In this document: positions 6,910 through 17,601 of the stretch, in pieces
Position numbering within the stretch: position 1 is the stretch's first letter
Layout of the letters: every line of letters begins with the position of its first letter
Assembly (NCBI GenBank): GCA_963804055.1
Contig: CAWDOU010000001.1
Coordinates: 930,001 to 994,000 of the forward strand
Direction of reading: 5' to 3'
Length of the DNA stretch: 64,000 nucleotides
Source of the DNA: Bog-473 sp963804055
Lineage (GTDB): Bacteria; Actinomycetota; Acidimicrobiia; Acidimicrobiales; RAAP-2
Notes under the pieces: model-generated
The model's input: the letters and a program-made list of their open reading frames with translations, nothing else
Database searches by the model: none
What the model was told of the DNA's origin: nothing
Position numbers and translations under genes: made by a program

Positions 6910-9582
6910 ATGCCGTTCGTCTTCGATTTCGACCACACGCACGCCCGCCCGCCCATGGAGCTCAAGGACCTCCTGGGTGGCAAGGGCGCCAACCTGGCCG
7001 AGATGACGTCGGTACTGAAGCTCCCGGTGCCCCCCGGGTTCACCATCTCGACCGACGCCTGCCGGGCCTACATGACCGGCGGCTGGCCCAAGGCGCTCGA
7101 CGCCGAGGTGGCCGGCGCCCGCGCCCGGCTCGAGAACGCCATGGGCAAGACCATCGGCGACGCCAGCGACCCCCTGCTGGTCTCGGTCCGCTCCGGGGCC
7201 AAGTTCTCCATGCCCGGCATGATGGACACCGTCCTCAACCTCGGCCTCAACGACGAGTCCGTGGAGGGCCTGGCCAAGCAGACCGGCGACGAGCGCTTCG
7301 CCTTCGACTCCTACCGGCGCTTCATCGCCATGTACGCCCGCATCGTCCTGGAGCTGCCCGGTGAAGAGTTCGACTCGCTCTTCGACGCCGCCAAGGAGCT
7401 GGCCGGCACGACCTCGGACGCCAAGGTGCCGACCGAGCTCTTGCGCTACCTGGTCGAGAGCTACCAGCAGATCGTCGAGCGCCACACCGGCAAGCCCTTC
7501 CCGCAGAAGCCGGTCGAGCAGCTGCGCGGCGCCATCGAGGCCGTGTTCCGCAGCTGGAACGGGCCCCGTGCCATCGCTTACCGCGACCGGGAGCACATCG
7601 CCCACGACCTCGGCACCGCCGTCAACGTCCAGGCCATGGTCTTCGGCAACCGCGACGACAACTCGGGCACCGGCGTGGGCTTCACCCGCGACCCCGCCAC
7701 CGGCGCCAAGGGCGCCTACGGCGACTTCCTGGTCAACGCCCAGGGCGAGGACGTGGTGGCCGGCATCCGCAACACCGAGCCGATCTCTGAGCTCAAGAAG
7801 CAGTTCCCCAAGGTGCACACCGAGCTGACCAAGATCTTCGCCCGGCTCGAGGGCCACTACCAGGACATGTGCGACACCGAGTTCACCATCGAGCAGGGCA
7901 AGCTCTGGATGCTCCAGACCCGGGTCGGGAAGCGCACCGGGGTCGCCGCGCTGAAGATGGCGGTGGACATGGTGCGCCCCAGCGACCTCGGGATCTCCAA
8001 GGAGGAGGCCGTCTCGCGCATCACCGAGGACCACCTGGACTCCGTGCTGCACCCCCAGTTCGCCGGCTCCGGCTACGCCACCTGGGCCAAGGGGCTCGGT
8101 GCGAGCCCAGGCGCCGCCGTGGGCCGGATCTACTTCACGGCCAACGACGCCGCCGCGGCGGCCGAGCGCGGCGAGCCCGTCGTGCTGGTGCGCAACGAGA
8201 CGTCACCAGAGGACGTGCACGGCATGCTCGCCTCGGAAGGGATCCTCACGGCCCGGGGCGGCCTGGTCAGCCACGCCGCCGTCGTGGCCCGCGGCTGGGG
8301 CAAGCCCGCCGTCGTCGGCGCGGAGGTGCTCCGTCTCGGCGACCGCCAGGTGACAGCCAACGGCATCACGCTCAACGAGGGGGACTGGGTCTCGCTCGAC
8401 GGGGGAGCGGGCATCGTCGTGGCCGGGGAGGTGCCGTTGACCGCGGCCAAGCCGCCCGCCGCCTTCAACACCGTGCTCTCGTGGGCCGACGCCATCCGCA
8501 AGGGCAAGCTGGCCGTGCGGGCCAATGCGGACACCGGCGACGACGCCGCCAACGCCCGCAGCCTCGGCGCGGAGGGGATCGGTCTGTGCCGCACCGAGCA
8601 CATGTTCCTCGGCGAGGACCGCCTTCCCGTGGTGCGCCGCATGATCCTGGCCGACACGCCGGCCGAGGAGGCCGAGGCACTCGAGGAGCTGCGTGTCGTC
8701 CAACGCGAGGACTTCGTCGCCATCCTGGCCGCCATGGACGGGTTGCCGGTCACGGTGCGCCTGCTCGACCCGCCGCTGCACGAGTTCCTGCCCTCCACCG
8801 AGGAGCTGGCCCACAAGGAGGACACCGTCGGGCTGAACCCCGAGGAGCGCCGCATGTACGAGGCCGCGCTGTCCTGGCGTGAGTCCAACCCCATGCTCGG
8901 CACCCGCGGCGTGCGTCTCGGCGTCATCAAGCCTGGGCTCTACGCCATGCAGGTGCGCGCCCTCATGGAAGCGGCGCGCCAGCGGGTGGCCGACGGCGGG
9001 CACCCCATCGTCGAGATCATGATCCCCTTGACCGTGACCCGCGCCGAGCTGGCGTTGGCCCGGGGCTGGGTCGAGGACGCCGTGGCCGACGTCAACAAGG
9101 AGCCCGCACCGCGCGCCTCGCGGGGCGCCAAGGCCGGCACGGTCAAGCGCGGCAAGCTCGAGGTCACCATCGGGACCATGATCGAGACGCCGCGGGCCGC
9201 CCTGCGCGCCGCCGAGATCGCCGAGGTGGCCGATTTCTTCTCCTTCGGCACCAACGACCTGACCCAGATGACCTTCGGGTTCTCGCGCGACGACGTCGAG
9301 GGCCGCATGATGCACGCCTACCTCGAGCTCGGCCTGCTGCCGCGGAACCCCTTCGACGTGGTCGACTTCGACGGCGTCGGCGAGCTCGTGCGCCTCGGGA
9401 CCCAGCGGGGCCGCGAGACCCGGCCCGACCTCAAGGTCGGCGTCTGCGGCGAGCACGGCGGGGACCCCCAGTCCATCGGCCTCTTCTACGACGCCGGGCT
9501 CGACTACGTCAGCTGCTCGCCCTTCCGGGTCCCGGTGGCCCGTCTGGCCGCGGCCCAGGCCGTCCTGGCGGAGAAGAAGTAG
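6910..9582 (+). CDS. ppdK: Pyruvate, phosphate dikinase
   Basis: Interconverts pyruvate, ATP and phosphate with PEP, AMP and PPi. 890 residues in the normal order: N-terminal ATP-grasp domain (GGKGANLAEM near residue 25; SVRSGAKFSMPGMMDTVLNL), phosphohistidine domain with His455 in GGLVSHAAVVARG, and C-terminal PEP-utilising TIM barrel (GTRGVRLG, GTMIETPRAA, FFSFGTNDLTQM, CGEHGGDP). An AAGGAGG ribosome site sits 7-8 bases before the ATG. The residue two before the catalytic His is Val where PPDK regulated by DUF299-type regulatory protein carries the phosphorylated Thr. Confidence 0.96.
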   Translation: MPFVFDFDHTHARPPMELKDLLGGKGANLAEMTSVLKLPVPPGFTISTDACRAYMTGGWPKALDAEVAGARARLENAMGKTIGDASDPLLVSVRSGAKFSMPGMMDTVLNLGLNDESVEGLAKQTGDERFAFDSYRRFIAMYARIVLELPGEEFDSLFDAAKELAGTTSDAKVPTELLRYLVESYQQIVERHTGKPFPQKPVEQLRGAIEAVFRSWNGPRAIAYRDREHIAHDLGTAVNVQAMVFGNRDDNSGTGVGFTRDPATGAKGAYGDFLVNAQGEDVVAGIRNTEPISELKKQFPKVHTELTKIFARLEGHYQDMCDTEFTIEQGKLWMLQTRVGKRTGVAALKMAVDMVRPSDLGISKEEAVSRITEDHLDSVLHPQFAGSGYATWAKGLGASPGAAVGRIYFTANDAAAAAERGEPVVLVRNETSPEDVHGMLASEGILTARGGLVSHAAVVARGWGKPAVVGAEVLRLGDRQVTANGITLNEGDWVSLDGGAGIVVAGEVPLTAAKPPAAFNTVLSWADAIRKGKLAVRANADTGDDAANARSLGAEGIGLCRTEHMFLGEDRLPVVRRMILADTPAEEAEALEELRVVQREDFVAILAAMDGLPVTVRLLDPPLHEFLPSTEELAHKEDTVGLNPEERRMYEAALSWRESNPMLGTRGVRLGVIKPGLYAMQVRALMEAARQRVADGGHPIVEIMIPLTVTRAELALARGWVEDAVADVNKEPAPRASRGAKAGTVKRGKLEVTIGTMIETPRAALRAAEIAEVADFFSFGTNDLTQMTFGFSRDDVEGRMMHAYLELGLLPRNPFDVVDFDGVGELVRLGTQRGRETRPDLKVGVCGEHGGDPQSIGLFYDAGLDYVSCSPFRVPVARLAAAQAVLAEKK

Positions 9583-9796
9583 CGCCGGCGCCGGCGACCA
9601 GGTAGCGCCGCAGCGCGATGAGGGTCCAGACGGCCTCGACCACGCCGAAGGGCCAGGCCCCCGACAAGAAGCCGTAGCTGCTGGACAGGGCGCACCCGAG
9701 GGCGAAGGCCAGGACGAAGACCCGGCCCCGCCCCTCCAGGGCGTACATGCCCATCATGAAGGTCAAGGCGCAGACGCCGTAGATGGTCACGGCCAT
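9509..9796 (-). CDS. Small membrane protein, function unknown
   Basis: 95 residues on the opposite strand, its tail overlapping the last 74 bases of ppdK. Three hydrophobic stretches (about 3-17, 27-42, 47-62) followed by a proline/glycine-rich end. The hydrophobic part lies mainly outside the overlap and looks like real protein; the low-complexity tail lies in the overlap. No family recognised. It diverges from dnaG. Confidence 0.5.
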   Translation of the reverse strand: MAVTIYGVCALTFMMGMYALEGRGRVFVLAFALGCALSSSYGFLSGAWPFGVVEAVWTLIALRRYLVAGAGATSSPPGRPGPRPDGPPGPGRASS

Positions 9797-9860
9797 CGGG
9801 CGAACCTAGGCCAGAACCGGCCTGCGCAGGAACGAACGGTGGCACCGCCGCGGTACCGTC

Positions 9861-11759
9861 GTGCCTGTGGGGATACCGGACGAGGAAGTGGCCCAGGTCC
9901 GGGCGGCCACCGACATCGTGGCCCTCATCAGCGAGCACGCCGCCCTCAAGAAGGTCGGCCGCCGCTGGAGCGGGCTCTGTCCCTTCCACACCGAGAAGAC
10001 CCCCTCCTTCAGCGTCAACGCCGAGGAGGGCTTCTACTACTGCTTCGGCTGCCAGGAGTCCGGCGACGCCATCACCTTCGTCCGGGCGATGGATCATCTC
10101 GACTTCGTCGACGCCGTGCGTTTCCTGGCCGACCGGGCCGGCATCACGCTGCACGAGGACCAGGAGATGGGGCGCGACCACAAGCGCCGTTCCGAGCTGC
10201 TCGAGGCCATGGAGCGCGCCGTGCAGTGGTACCACGAGCGCCTCCTGCGCTCACCCGACGCCGGACGGGCCCGCGACTACCTCCGTTCCCGCGGCTACGA
10301 CGGCGACATCGTGCGCCAGTTCCGCCTGGGCTGGGCCCCCGACGACTGGGACGCCCTCGCCACGTCACTGAAGCTCCCTGAGAAGGTGCTCTCCGACTCG
10401 GGGCTCGGCTTCGTCAACCGGCGCGGCCGTGTGCAGGACTTCTTCCGGGCCCGTGTGCTGTTCCCGATCTGCGACCCCTCGGGCCGGCCGATCGCCCTCG
10501 GTGGGCGTATCCTGCCGCCGGCTCCGGGCCAACCCCCGCCCGAGCGCCCCGAGGCCAAGTACAAGAACTCGCAGGAATCACCCATCTACTCGAAGCGTCG
10601 CACCCTCTACGCGCTCAACTGGGCCAAGAAGGGGATCATCGAGCAGGGCGAGGTCGTGGTGTGCGAGGGCTACACCGACGTCATCGGCACCTTTCAAGCC
10701 GGCGTCCCGTGGGCCGTCGCCACCTGCGGCACGGCATTGGCCGAGGAGCACTTCACCCTGCTGCGGAACTTCGCCAAGCGCATCGTGCTCGCCTACGACG
10801 CCGACGCCGCCGGGCAGAGCGCCACCTCGCGTGTCTACGAGTGGGAGCGCAAGCACGAGGTCGACGTGGTCGTGGCCGACCTCCCCGGCGGCAGCGACCC
10901 GGGGGAGCTCGCCCGCACCGATCCGGCCGCACTGGCGCGCGCCATCAAGGAGGCCCGACCCTTCCTGCAGTTCCGGGTCGACCGCATGCTGCAGAGCGGT
11001 GATCTTCGGACCGCCGAAGGTCGGGCCCGGGCGGCCGAGGCGGCCCTCACGGCCGTCGCCGAGCACCCCGACGACCTGGTCCGGGACCAGTACGTCATGC
11101 AGCTCGGCGACCTCTGCCACGTCGACCCGGCCAAACTCCGTGAGCGTCTCGAGTACCTGCGGGCCCACCCGCCGGCCGAGAAGCCGGCCCGCCGGAGCCG
11201 CGCTTCTCAGGAGGAGCCGCCGCCCCGTGACTATCCCGAGGACGACGGCGATTTCATGGCGCCCGAGGGCGCCGGGACCGGGTCCGCCCTGGCCACAGCG
11301 TTGCGACCTGGGCCGGGGCTCGAGGCACTCAAGTTGGCCGTGCACCGACCCGAAGATGTAGTGGATCGGGTGCACGCCGTTCTGTTCACCGACCGCGTGC
11401 AACGGCAGGCGTTTGTCGCGCTCCTCGAGAACGACAGCGTGCATGAAGCGGTTGAGACCGCGTCACCGGAGGTGGCCAGCCTGTTGCGACGCGTCATCGT
11501 CGAAGAGCCCAGCTTGGGCGACCCTGACCTGGGCCATCATGTCGACACCGTCGTGGCTCCCATGCTTCGCAGCGCGGCGAAACGCGCCCTCGGCGAGATG
11601 GAGAGCGCGTCGCGGGTGAACGACGACGCATGGCAGGCGCAGGCAGCCGAGACGGCGCAAGTGCAGCACTGGCTGGACGAACTCGGAGAATCGGGCTCTG
11701 GTCGCGACGCCGCCGACCGGTTGGTAGCGTGGTTGGTTCAGAGAGATCCGGAGGGGTGA
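9861..11759 (+). CDS. dnaG: DNA primase
   Basis: Makes RNA primers for replication. 632 residues. N-terminal zinc-binding domain (CPFHTEKTPSFSV then YYCFGCQESGD, CHC2 type, residues 40-70), the RNA polymerase core with TOPRIM elements EGYTDVIGTFQAGV and AYDADAAGQSA, and a C-terminal helicase-interaction region rich in acidic residues. A GTG start at 9861 or 9867 fits equally. It is followed after 22 bases by the sigma factor gene; dnaG-rpoD is the classic macromolecular-synthesis order. Confidence 0.95.
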   Translation: MPVGIPDEEVAQVRAATDIVALISEHAALKKVGRRWSGLCPFHTEKTPSFSVNAEEGFYYCFGCQESGDAITFVRAMDHLDFVDAVRFLADRAGITLHEDQEMGRDHKRRSELLEAMERAVQWYHERLLRSPDAGRARDYLRSRGYDGDIVRQFRLGWAPDDWDALATSLKLPEKVLSDSGLGFVNRRGRVQDFFRARVLFPICDPSGRPIALGGRILPPAPGQPPPERPEAKYKNSQESPIYSKRRTLYALNWAKKGIIEQGEVVVCEGYTDVIGTFQAGVPWAVATCGTALAEEHFTLLRNFAKRIVLAYDADAAGQSATSRVYEWERKHEVDVVVADLPGGSDPGELARTDPAALARAIKEARPFLQFRVDRMLQSGDLRTAEGRARAAEAALTAVAEHPDDLVRDQYVMQLGDLCHVDPAKLRERLEYLRAHPPAEKPARRSRASQEEPPPRDYPEDDGDFMAPEGAGTGSALATALRPGPGLEALKLAVHRPEDVVDRVHAVLFTDRVQRQAFVALLENDSVHEAVETASPEVASLLRRVIVEEPSLGDPDLGHHVDTVVAPMLRSAAKRALGEMESASRVNDDAWQAQAAETAQVQHWLDELGESGSGRDAADRLVAWLVQRDPEG

Positions 11760-11781
11760 GTCCGACGTTGGCAGGGCACGG

Positions 11782-11935
11782 GTGAGCGAAGAGTCCGCGG
11801 TGGCGATCGACGAAGAGGACGTCGACGCATCGGCCGCGCCCGACGACACGCTGGCGCCGATCGCGCATGTCGCGCTGCCGCCCGGCGTGTCGCAGGTTGA
11901 CTTCGAAGAGGCACTGGCGGCCGGACGGGCCAAGG

Positions 11936-11940
<5 letters not shown>
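11782..11940 (+). other. Out-of-frame N-terminal segment of the primary sigma factor
   Basis: A GTG-initiated reading frame directly after dnaG encodes an acidic leader and the beginning of sigma region 1.1, ending QVDFEEALAAGRAKGE at base 11940. The rest of region 1.1 (LTQAELIEALHTVELTPEV) continues one base later in another frame. The two halves join perfectly if one T of the TTT at 11941-11943 is removed. So this is the true 5' end of rpoD separated by a one-base insertion, either a sequence error or a real lesion. Confidence 0.75.
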
Positions 11941-13138
<1,198 letters not shown>

Positions 13139-13220
13139 TCACGCCTGAACATCGGGGCGGATCGAGAACGATGGCGGTGTGGGCCACTGATATCGTTCGG
13201 GGTCTGATTTCTCGACCCTT

Positions 13221-13292
<72 letters not shown>

Positions 13293-13803
13293 CATTTCTC
13301 TTCGCTTTCGCTGGTCAGCGGTGACAGCTCTAGAACCCCATCTTCCACCCCCAGGTTGGTCAGGCGCGCTACATGTGCGATCTGCCGGTGCACCGTTCGT
13401 GGTCGGAACGACGTTCGAATTCTCAGCGAACTGAGGAAGCTCCTGGGCGAGCAGAGTCGCGCTCCTCGGAATCGTGCTGGGAGCGCCGCGTGTCAATCGA
13501 GTCCACCGGGGTCGGCGCTTGATCTGCTTGGTACTGCACGCCAGTCGAGAACATGTCGACGGTTAGGAGGACCTGACCACTTGACGTATCTCGCCCTTTC
13601 AACGCGGAAGCTTTACAAGTCAACCTTCGCGCACACCTCGCGAGATGTACGCCCCGCCGGGACCATCGTCCAGCGAAGTCGGGACCAATGTCCTCTACTC
13701 CGATCCGAAAAGACCTGTGAACATTCCCGCAGAAGCCAGGGCTTCGCGTCCGACCTAGCGGCCGACGCGGGGTTGACGGAAACCAAGAGAGCGGGAGAGA
13801 ACA
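13293..13803. other. Intergenic stretch without a supported gene
   Basis: About 510 bases between tRNA-Asn and the repeat-protein gene. Base composition is clearly less GC-rich than the core genes and open frames here lack coding character. A GGGAG-type ribosome site near the right end serves the next gene. No att-like copy of the tRNA 3' end was recognised. Confidence 0.6.
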
Positions 13804-16800
13804 ATGGGCGTCTTCGAGCAGACATTTTTCTCTGCCTCGCGAAACCGGACATGGAACTGCCGCGCAGCTGCGAAGCGTGCCGGCGTGATGTGCGCCGCGA
13901 TGATCGTTATTGCTGCCGGTGTCCTGTCCTTGGGATTGGCTGATGGTCATGCGGGCGCAGCGACCAACAACCTCACCGGCACGGTGGTCGAGTCCAACGG
14001 CACCACCCCGGCGGTGAACGCGGGGGTCTCGGCGGGCAACCCGGGCGTGTTCTGCTGCAACAACACCAGCACCGACCAAAATGGCAACTACGGGTTCGCC
14101 CTGGCCGACGGGACCTGGAACATCACTGCCAGCCCCCCTAGCGGCGACACCACGGACGCGCAGACTTCGGTGACCGTGGTGGTCTCGGGCGGGGTCGTCA
14201 CCTCCGTCAACGGCAGTCCCAGCTCGGGGCCGGTCAACATCACCTTGCAAACAGCCAACGTCACAGGCACGGTGACCAAGTCCGCAGCGGCGGGTGGCGG
14301 CGCGGCCCAGAACAGTGGAGTCTCCGCGCAGCAGCAGGGGGAACCGAACAGCGCCTACACCAACACTGACACGAACGGCCACTATGGCGTCCACCTCGCC
14401 GACGGAACCTGGAACATCTCTGCCAGCCCGCCCAGCGGCGACACCACGGACGCGCAGACTTCGGTGACCGTGGTCGTCTCGGGTGGGGTCGTCACCTCTG
14501 TCAACGCCAGCCCCAGCTCTGGACCGGTCAACATCACCTTGCAAACGGCCAACCTGTCCGGCACGGTGGTCGAGTCCGACGGCACCACCCCGGCAGCGTA
14601 CGCCGGGGTCTCGGCGGGCAACCCGGGCGTCTTCTGCTGCAACAACACCAGCACCGACCAAAACGGCAACTACGGCTTCGCGCTCGCCGACGGGACCTGG
14701 ACCATCTCTGCCAGCCCGCCCATGGGCGACAGCACGGACGCCTCCACGTCGGTGAACGTGGTGGTCTCGGGCGGGATCGTCACCTCCGTCAACGGCAGTC
14801 CCAGCTCTGGGCCGGTCGACATCACCTTGCAGAAGGCCAACTTCAACCTCACCGGCACGGTGGTCGAGTCCAACGGCACCACCCCGGCGGTGAACGCCGA
14901 GGTCTCGGCGGGCAACCCGGGCGTGTTCTGCTGCAACAACACCAGCACCAACCAAAACGGGAACTACGGCTTCGACCTCGCTGACGGGACCTGGAGCATC
15001 ACTGCCAGCCCGCCCATGAACGACAGTACGGACACCTCCACCTCGGTAACCGTGGTGGTCTCGGGCGGGATCGTCACCTCCGTCAACGGCAGCCCCAGCT
15101 CTGGGCCGGTCGACATCACCTTGCAGAAGGCCAACTTCAACGTGCTCGGCACGGTGGTCGAGTCGAACGGCACCACCCCGGCGGTGAACGCCGGGGTCTC
15201 GGCGGGCAACCCGGGCGTCTTCTGCTGCAACAACACCAGCACCGACCAAAACGGGAACTACGCCTTCGACCTCGCTGACGGGACCTGGAGCATCACTGCC
15301 AGCCCGCCCAACGGCGACAGCGCGGACGCGCAGACTTCAGTGACCGTGGTGGTCTCGGGTGGGGTCGTCACCTCCGTCAACGGCAGTCCCAGCTCTGGGC
15401 CGGTCGACATCACCTTGCAGAAGACCAACCTCACCGGCACGGTGGTCGAGTCCAACGGCACCACTCCGGCGGTGAACGCGGGGGTCTCGGCGGGCAACCC
15501 GGGCGTGTTCTGCTGCAACAACACCAGCACCGACCAAAATGGCAACTACGGCTTCGCCCTGGCTGACGGGACTTGGACCATCACAGCCAGCCCGCCCATG
15601 AACGACAGCGCGGATGCCTCCACCTCAGTGAACGTGGTGGTCTCGGGCGGGGTCGTCACCTCCGTCAACGGCAGTCCCAGCTCGGGGCCGGTCAACATCA
15701 CCTTGCAAACAGCCAACGTCACCGGCACGGTGACCAAGTCCGCAGCGGCGGGTGGCGGCGCGGCCCAGAACAGCGGAGTCTCCGCGCAGCAGCAGGGGGC
15801 GCCGAACAGCGCCTACACCAGTACTGACACGAACGGCCACTATGGCCTCCACCTCGCCGACGGAACCTGGGTCGTCACGGCCAGCCCGCCCACGGGTGAC
15901 ACCACGGACGCCTCCACCTCGGTGAGCGTCACCGTCTCCGGCGGGGTGGTCACCGGCTGCGCCGGTACGGCTTGCGGTGGCACGCTCCCCGCAGTCAACA
16001 TCACCTTGCAATTGCCCGGCTCCATCTCCGGCACCGTCACCGACTTCGCCACCTCGGCTGACCTCCAGGGAATCTGCGTGACCGCCTTTCCGGTCGGCGG
16101 GGGCTTCATCGGCACTGCCGACACCGGGACCGGCGGTACCTACTCCATCAGTAATCTGGCACCCGGCAACTACGACGTGGAGTTCGGACCTTCAGGGCTC
16201 TGCCCAGGTGGCAGCGCCGGCAACTACCCCGGCCAGTACTACAAAGGCGTGAGCTCACAGAGTTCAGCCACGCCGGTCACGGTCACTTCGGGAGTCGCCA
16301 CTCCCGACATTGACGCAGGCATGGGCTCTCCGTTCCCACCTGCACCGCCTTCGGGGTCGGTGAGTTCGGCCTCCGGCACGTCAATCGACCCGTCGGGTTC
16401 GGCTGTGGCGACCAATAACGGGACCACCGTGGAGGCGGGGGGACAGGGTGCGATCACCGTGGCGCAGTACGGGTCCGATCCCGTTGGGACCCCGGGATTC
16501 TCCACACCCGGCGGGTTCCTCGACGTCGCCGTTGCTTCCGGAAGCAACTTCTCCAGCCTGACCGTCACCGACTGCAACCTCAACGGGGCTACCAGCCTCC
16601 AATGGTGGACCGGCAGCGCCTGGGAGGCGGTCTCTCCCACCAGCGGCCCCACCGGCAACCCTGCGTGCCTGACTGCCACGCTGAGCTCGACCTCGACCCC
16701 GACGGTCGCTGAGCTGACGGGCACAGTCTTTGCCGCGGCCGTCACCGCCGTGCCCACGGTCACCACGATCGCCCGGACCTCGGGTGCTCCCACCGTGCAG

Positions 16801-17601
16801 TACGGGTCGAGCCTGACTTTTACCGCCAAGGTGACGGTTCCGTCTGGTTCGGCCACACCGAACGGCAAAGTGACGTTCTACGACGGCACGACGGCGATTT
16901 CGGGGCCCGTGGCACTGACCGGGGATGTGGCCTCGTTCACGACCACCACGCTGGGGGCGGGGACGCACTCCATCAGCGCGGCCTACTCGGGTGATCTCAG
17001 CACGCTGGCGAGCAGCTCGTCGTCGATCCGCGAAACCGTGACGAAGCGGGCTACGGCGACCAACGTGACCGCGAGCCCCAATCCGTCGACCGTCGGCCAA
17101 GCGGTGACCCTCACGGCGACGGTGGCACCGTCACTGGGCCACGGCACGGTGACCTTCTACGACGGGCTCAAGGCGATCTCGGGGCCGCTCTCCTTGAGCG
17201 GCGGCGGCGTCGCGACGTTCAAGACGTCGGGCCTCAATGCCGGCATTCATTGGATCACGGCCGACTACAGCGGCGATGCCAACACGAACCCGAGCCTCGG
17301 CATGACAGGGGAGGTCGTCGCCAAGCGGTCGAGCGCCACCACGCTGACGTCGAGCGCCAACCCGTCGAAGGCCGGTAGCGGCCTCACCCTTACGGCCACG
17401 GTGGCACCGGCGAATGCGACCGGCACTGTGAACTTCAATGACGGCACGAAGGGAGTCGGGTCCTGCGTCCTCAACAACGGAACGTGCAGCTGGTCGACCA
17501 CCAAGCTGCCTAAGGGCACCAACGCGATGACGGCGGTGTACGTCGGAGACGGCCAGACCTTCGGGAGCACCTCGCCCGTGCTGAAGCAGGTGGTCGGGTA
17601 A
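13804..17601 (+). CDS. Large secreted repeat protein (seven near-identical carboxypeptidase-regulatory-like modules plus Ig-like domains)
   Basis: 1265 residues. An N-terminal hydrophobic segment (about 28-50, ending HAGAA) looks like a signal peptide. Residues 57-739 are seven modules of 96-101 residues: type A (TGTVVESNGTTPAVNAGVSA, with FCCNNTST) five times and type B (TGTVTKSAAAGGGAAQNSG) twice, in order A-B-A-A-A-A-B. All share NGxYGxxLADGTWxxxASPP and VVSGGVVTSVNxSPSSGPV. A more diverged module (SISGTVTDFATSADLQGICV) follows, then a proline-rich region and three Ig-like repeats (KVTFYDGTTAISGPVAL type). No sortase motif or C-terminal membrane anchor is visible. Probably an extracellular adhesin or matrix protein; that is inference from architecture. 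Confidence 0.85.
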   Translation: MGVFEQTFFSASRNRTWNCRAAAKRAGVMCAAMIVIAAGVLSLGLADGHAGAATNNLTGTVVESNGTTPAVNAGVSAGNPGVFCCNNTSTDQNGNYGFALADGTWNITASPPSGDTTDAQTSVTVVVSGGVVTSVNGSPSSGPVNITLQTANVTGTVTKSAAAGGGAAQNSGVSAQQQGEPNSAYTNTDTNGHYGVHLADGTWNISASPPSGDTTDAQTSVTVVVSGGVVTSVNASPSSGPVNITLQTANLSGTVVESDGTTPAAYAGVSAGNPGVFCCNNTSTDQNGNYGFALADGTWTISASPPMGDSTDASTSVNVVVSGGIVTSVNGSPSSGPVDITLQKANFNLTGTVVESNGTTPAVNAEVSAGNPGVFCCNNTSTNQNGNYGFDLADGTWSITASPPMNDSTDTSTSVTVVVSGGIVTSVNGSPSSGPVDITLQKANFNVLGTVVESNGTTPAVNAGVSAGNPGVFCCNNTSTDQNGNYAFDLADGTWSITASPPNGDSADAQTSVTVVVSGGVVTSVNGSPSSGPVDITLQKTNLTGTVVESNGTTPAVNAGVSAGNPGVFCCNNTSTDQNGNYGFALADGTWTITASPPMNDSADASTSVNVVVSGGVVTSVNGSPSSGPVNITLQTANVTGTVTKSAAAGGGAAQNSGVSAQQQGAPNSAYTSTDTNGHYGLHLADGTWVVTASPPTGDTTDASTSVSVTVSGGVVTGCAGTACGGTLPAVNITLQLPGSISGTVTDFATSADLQGICVTAFPVGGGFIGTADTGTGGTYSISNLAPGNYDVEFGPSGLCPGGSAGNYPGQYYKGVSSQSSATPVTVTSGVATPDIDAGMGSPFPPAPPSGSVSSASGTSIDPSGSAVATNNGTTVEAGGQGAITVAQYGSDPVGTPGFSTPGGFLDVAVASGSNFSSLTVTDCNLNGATSLQWWTGSAWEAVSPTSGPTGNPACLTATLSSTSTPTVAELTGTVFAAAVTAVPTVTTIARTSGAPTVQYGSSLTFTAKVTVPSGSATPNGKVTFYDGTTAISGPVALTGDVASFTTTTLGAGTHSISAAYSGDLSTLASSSSSIRETVTKRATATNVTASPNPSTVGQAVTLTATVAPSLGHGTVTFYDGLKAISGPLSLSGGGVATFKTSGLNAGIHWITADYSGDANTNPSLGMTGEVVAKRSSATTLTSSANPSKAGSGLTLTATVAPANATGTVNFNDGTKGVGSCVLNNGTCSWSTTKLPKGTNAMTAVYVGDGQTFGSTSPVLKQVVG
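13972..16020 (+). repeat. Seven tandem 288-303 bp coding repeats
   Basis: Unit boundaries: 13972, 14260, 14554, 14848, 15142, 15430, 15718, ending 16020. Lengths are 288, 294, 294, 294, 288, 288 and 303 bases, and the DNA itself, not only the protein, is nearly identical. Units 1-2 and 6-7 are copies of the same A-B pair with the same junction sequence, which points to segmental duplication. Misassembly or copy-number variation is likely here. Confidence 0.9.

Noticed and set aside
13356..13943. 195-codon frame overlapping the start of the repeat protein
   Set aside because: It conflicts with the repeat-protein N-terminus, has no family features and lies in low-GC non-coding sequence.
13423..15249. 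608-codon open frame antisense to the repeat protein
   Set aside because: Its own repeats are the reverse reading of the forward repeats, which have a signal peptide, ribosome site and family-like domains.
13972..16020. CRISPR-like or satellite array
   Set aside because: Units are about 290 bases, in frame, and code a continuous protein.
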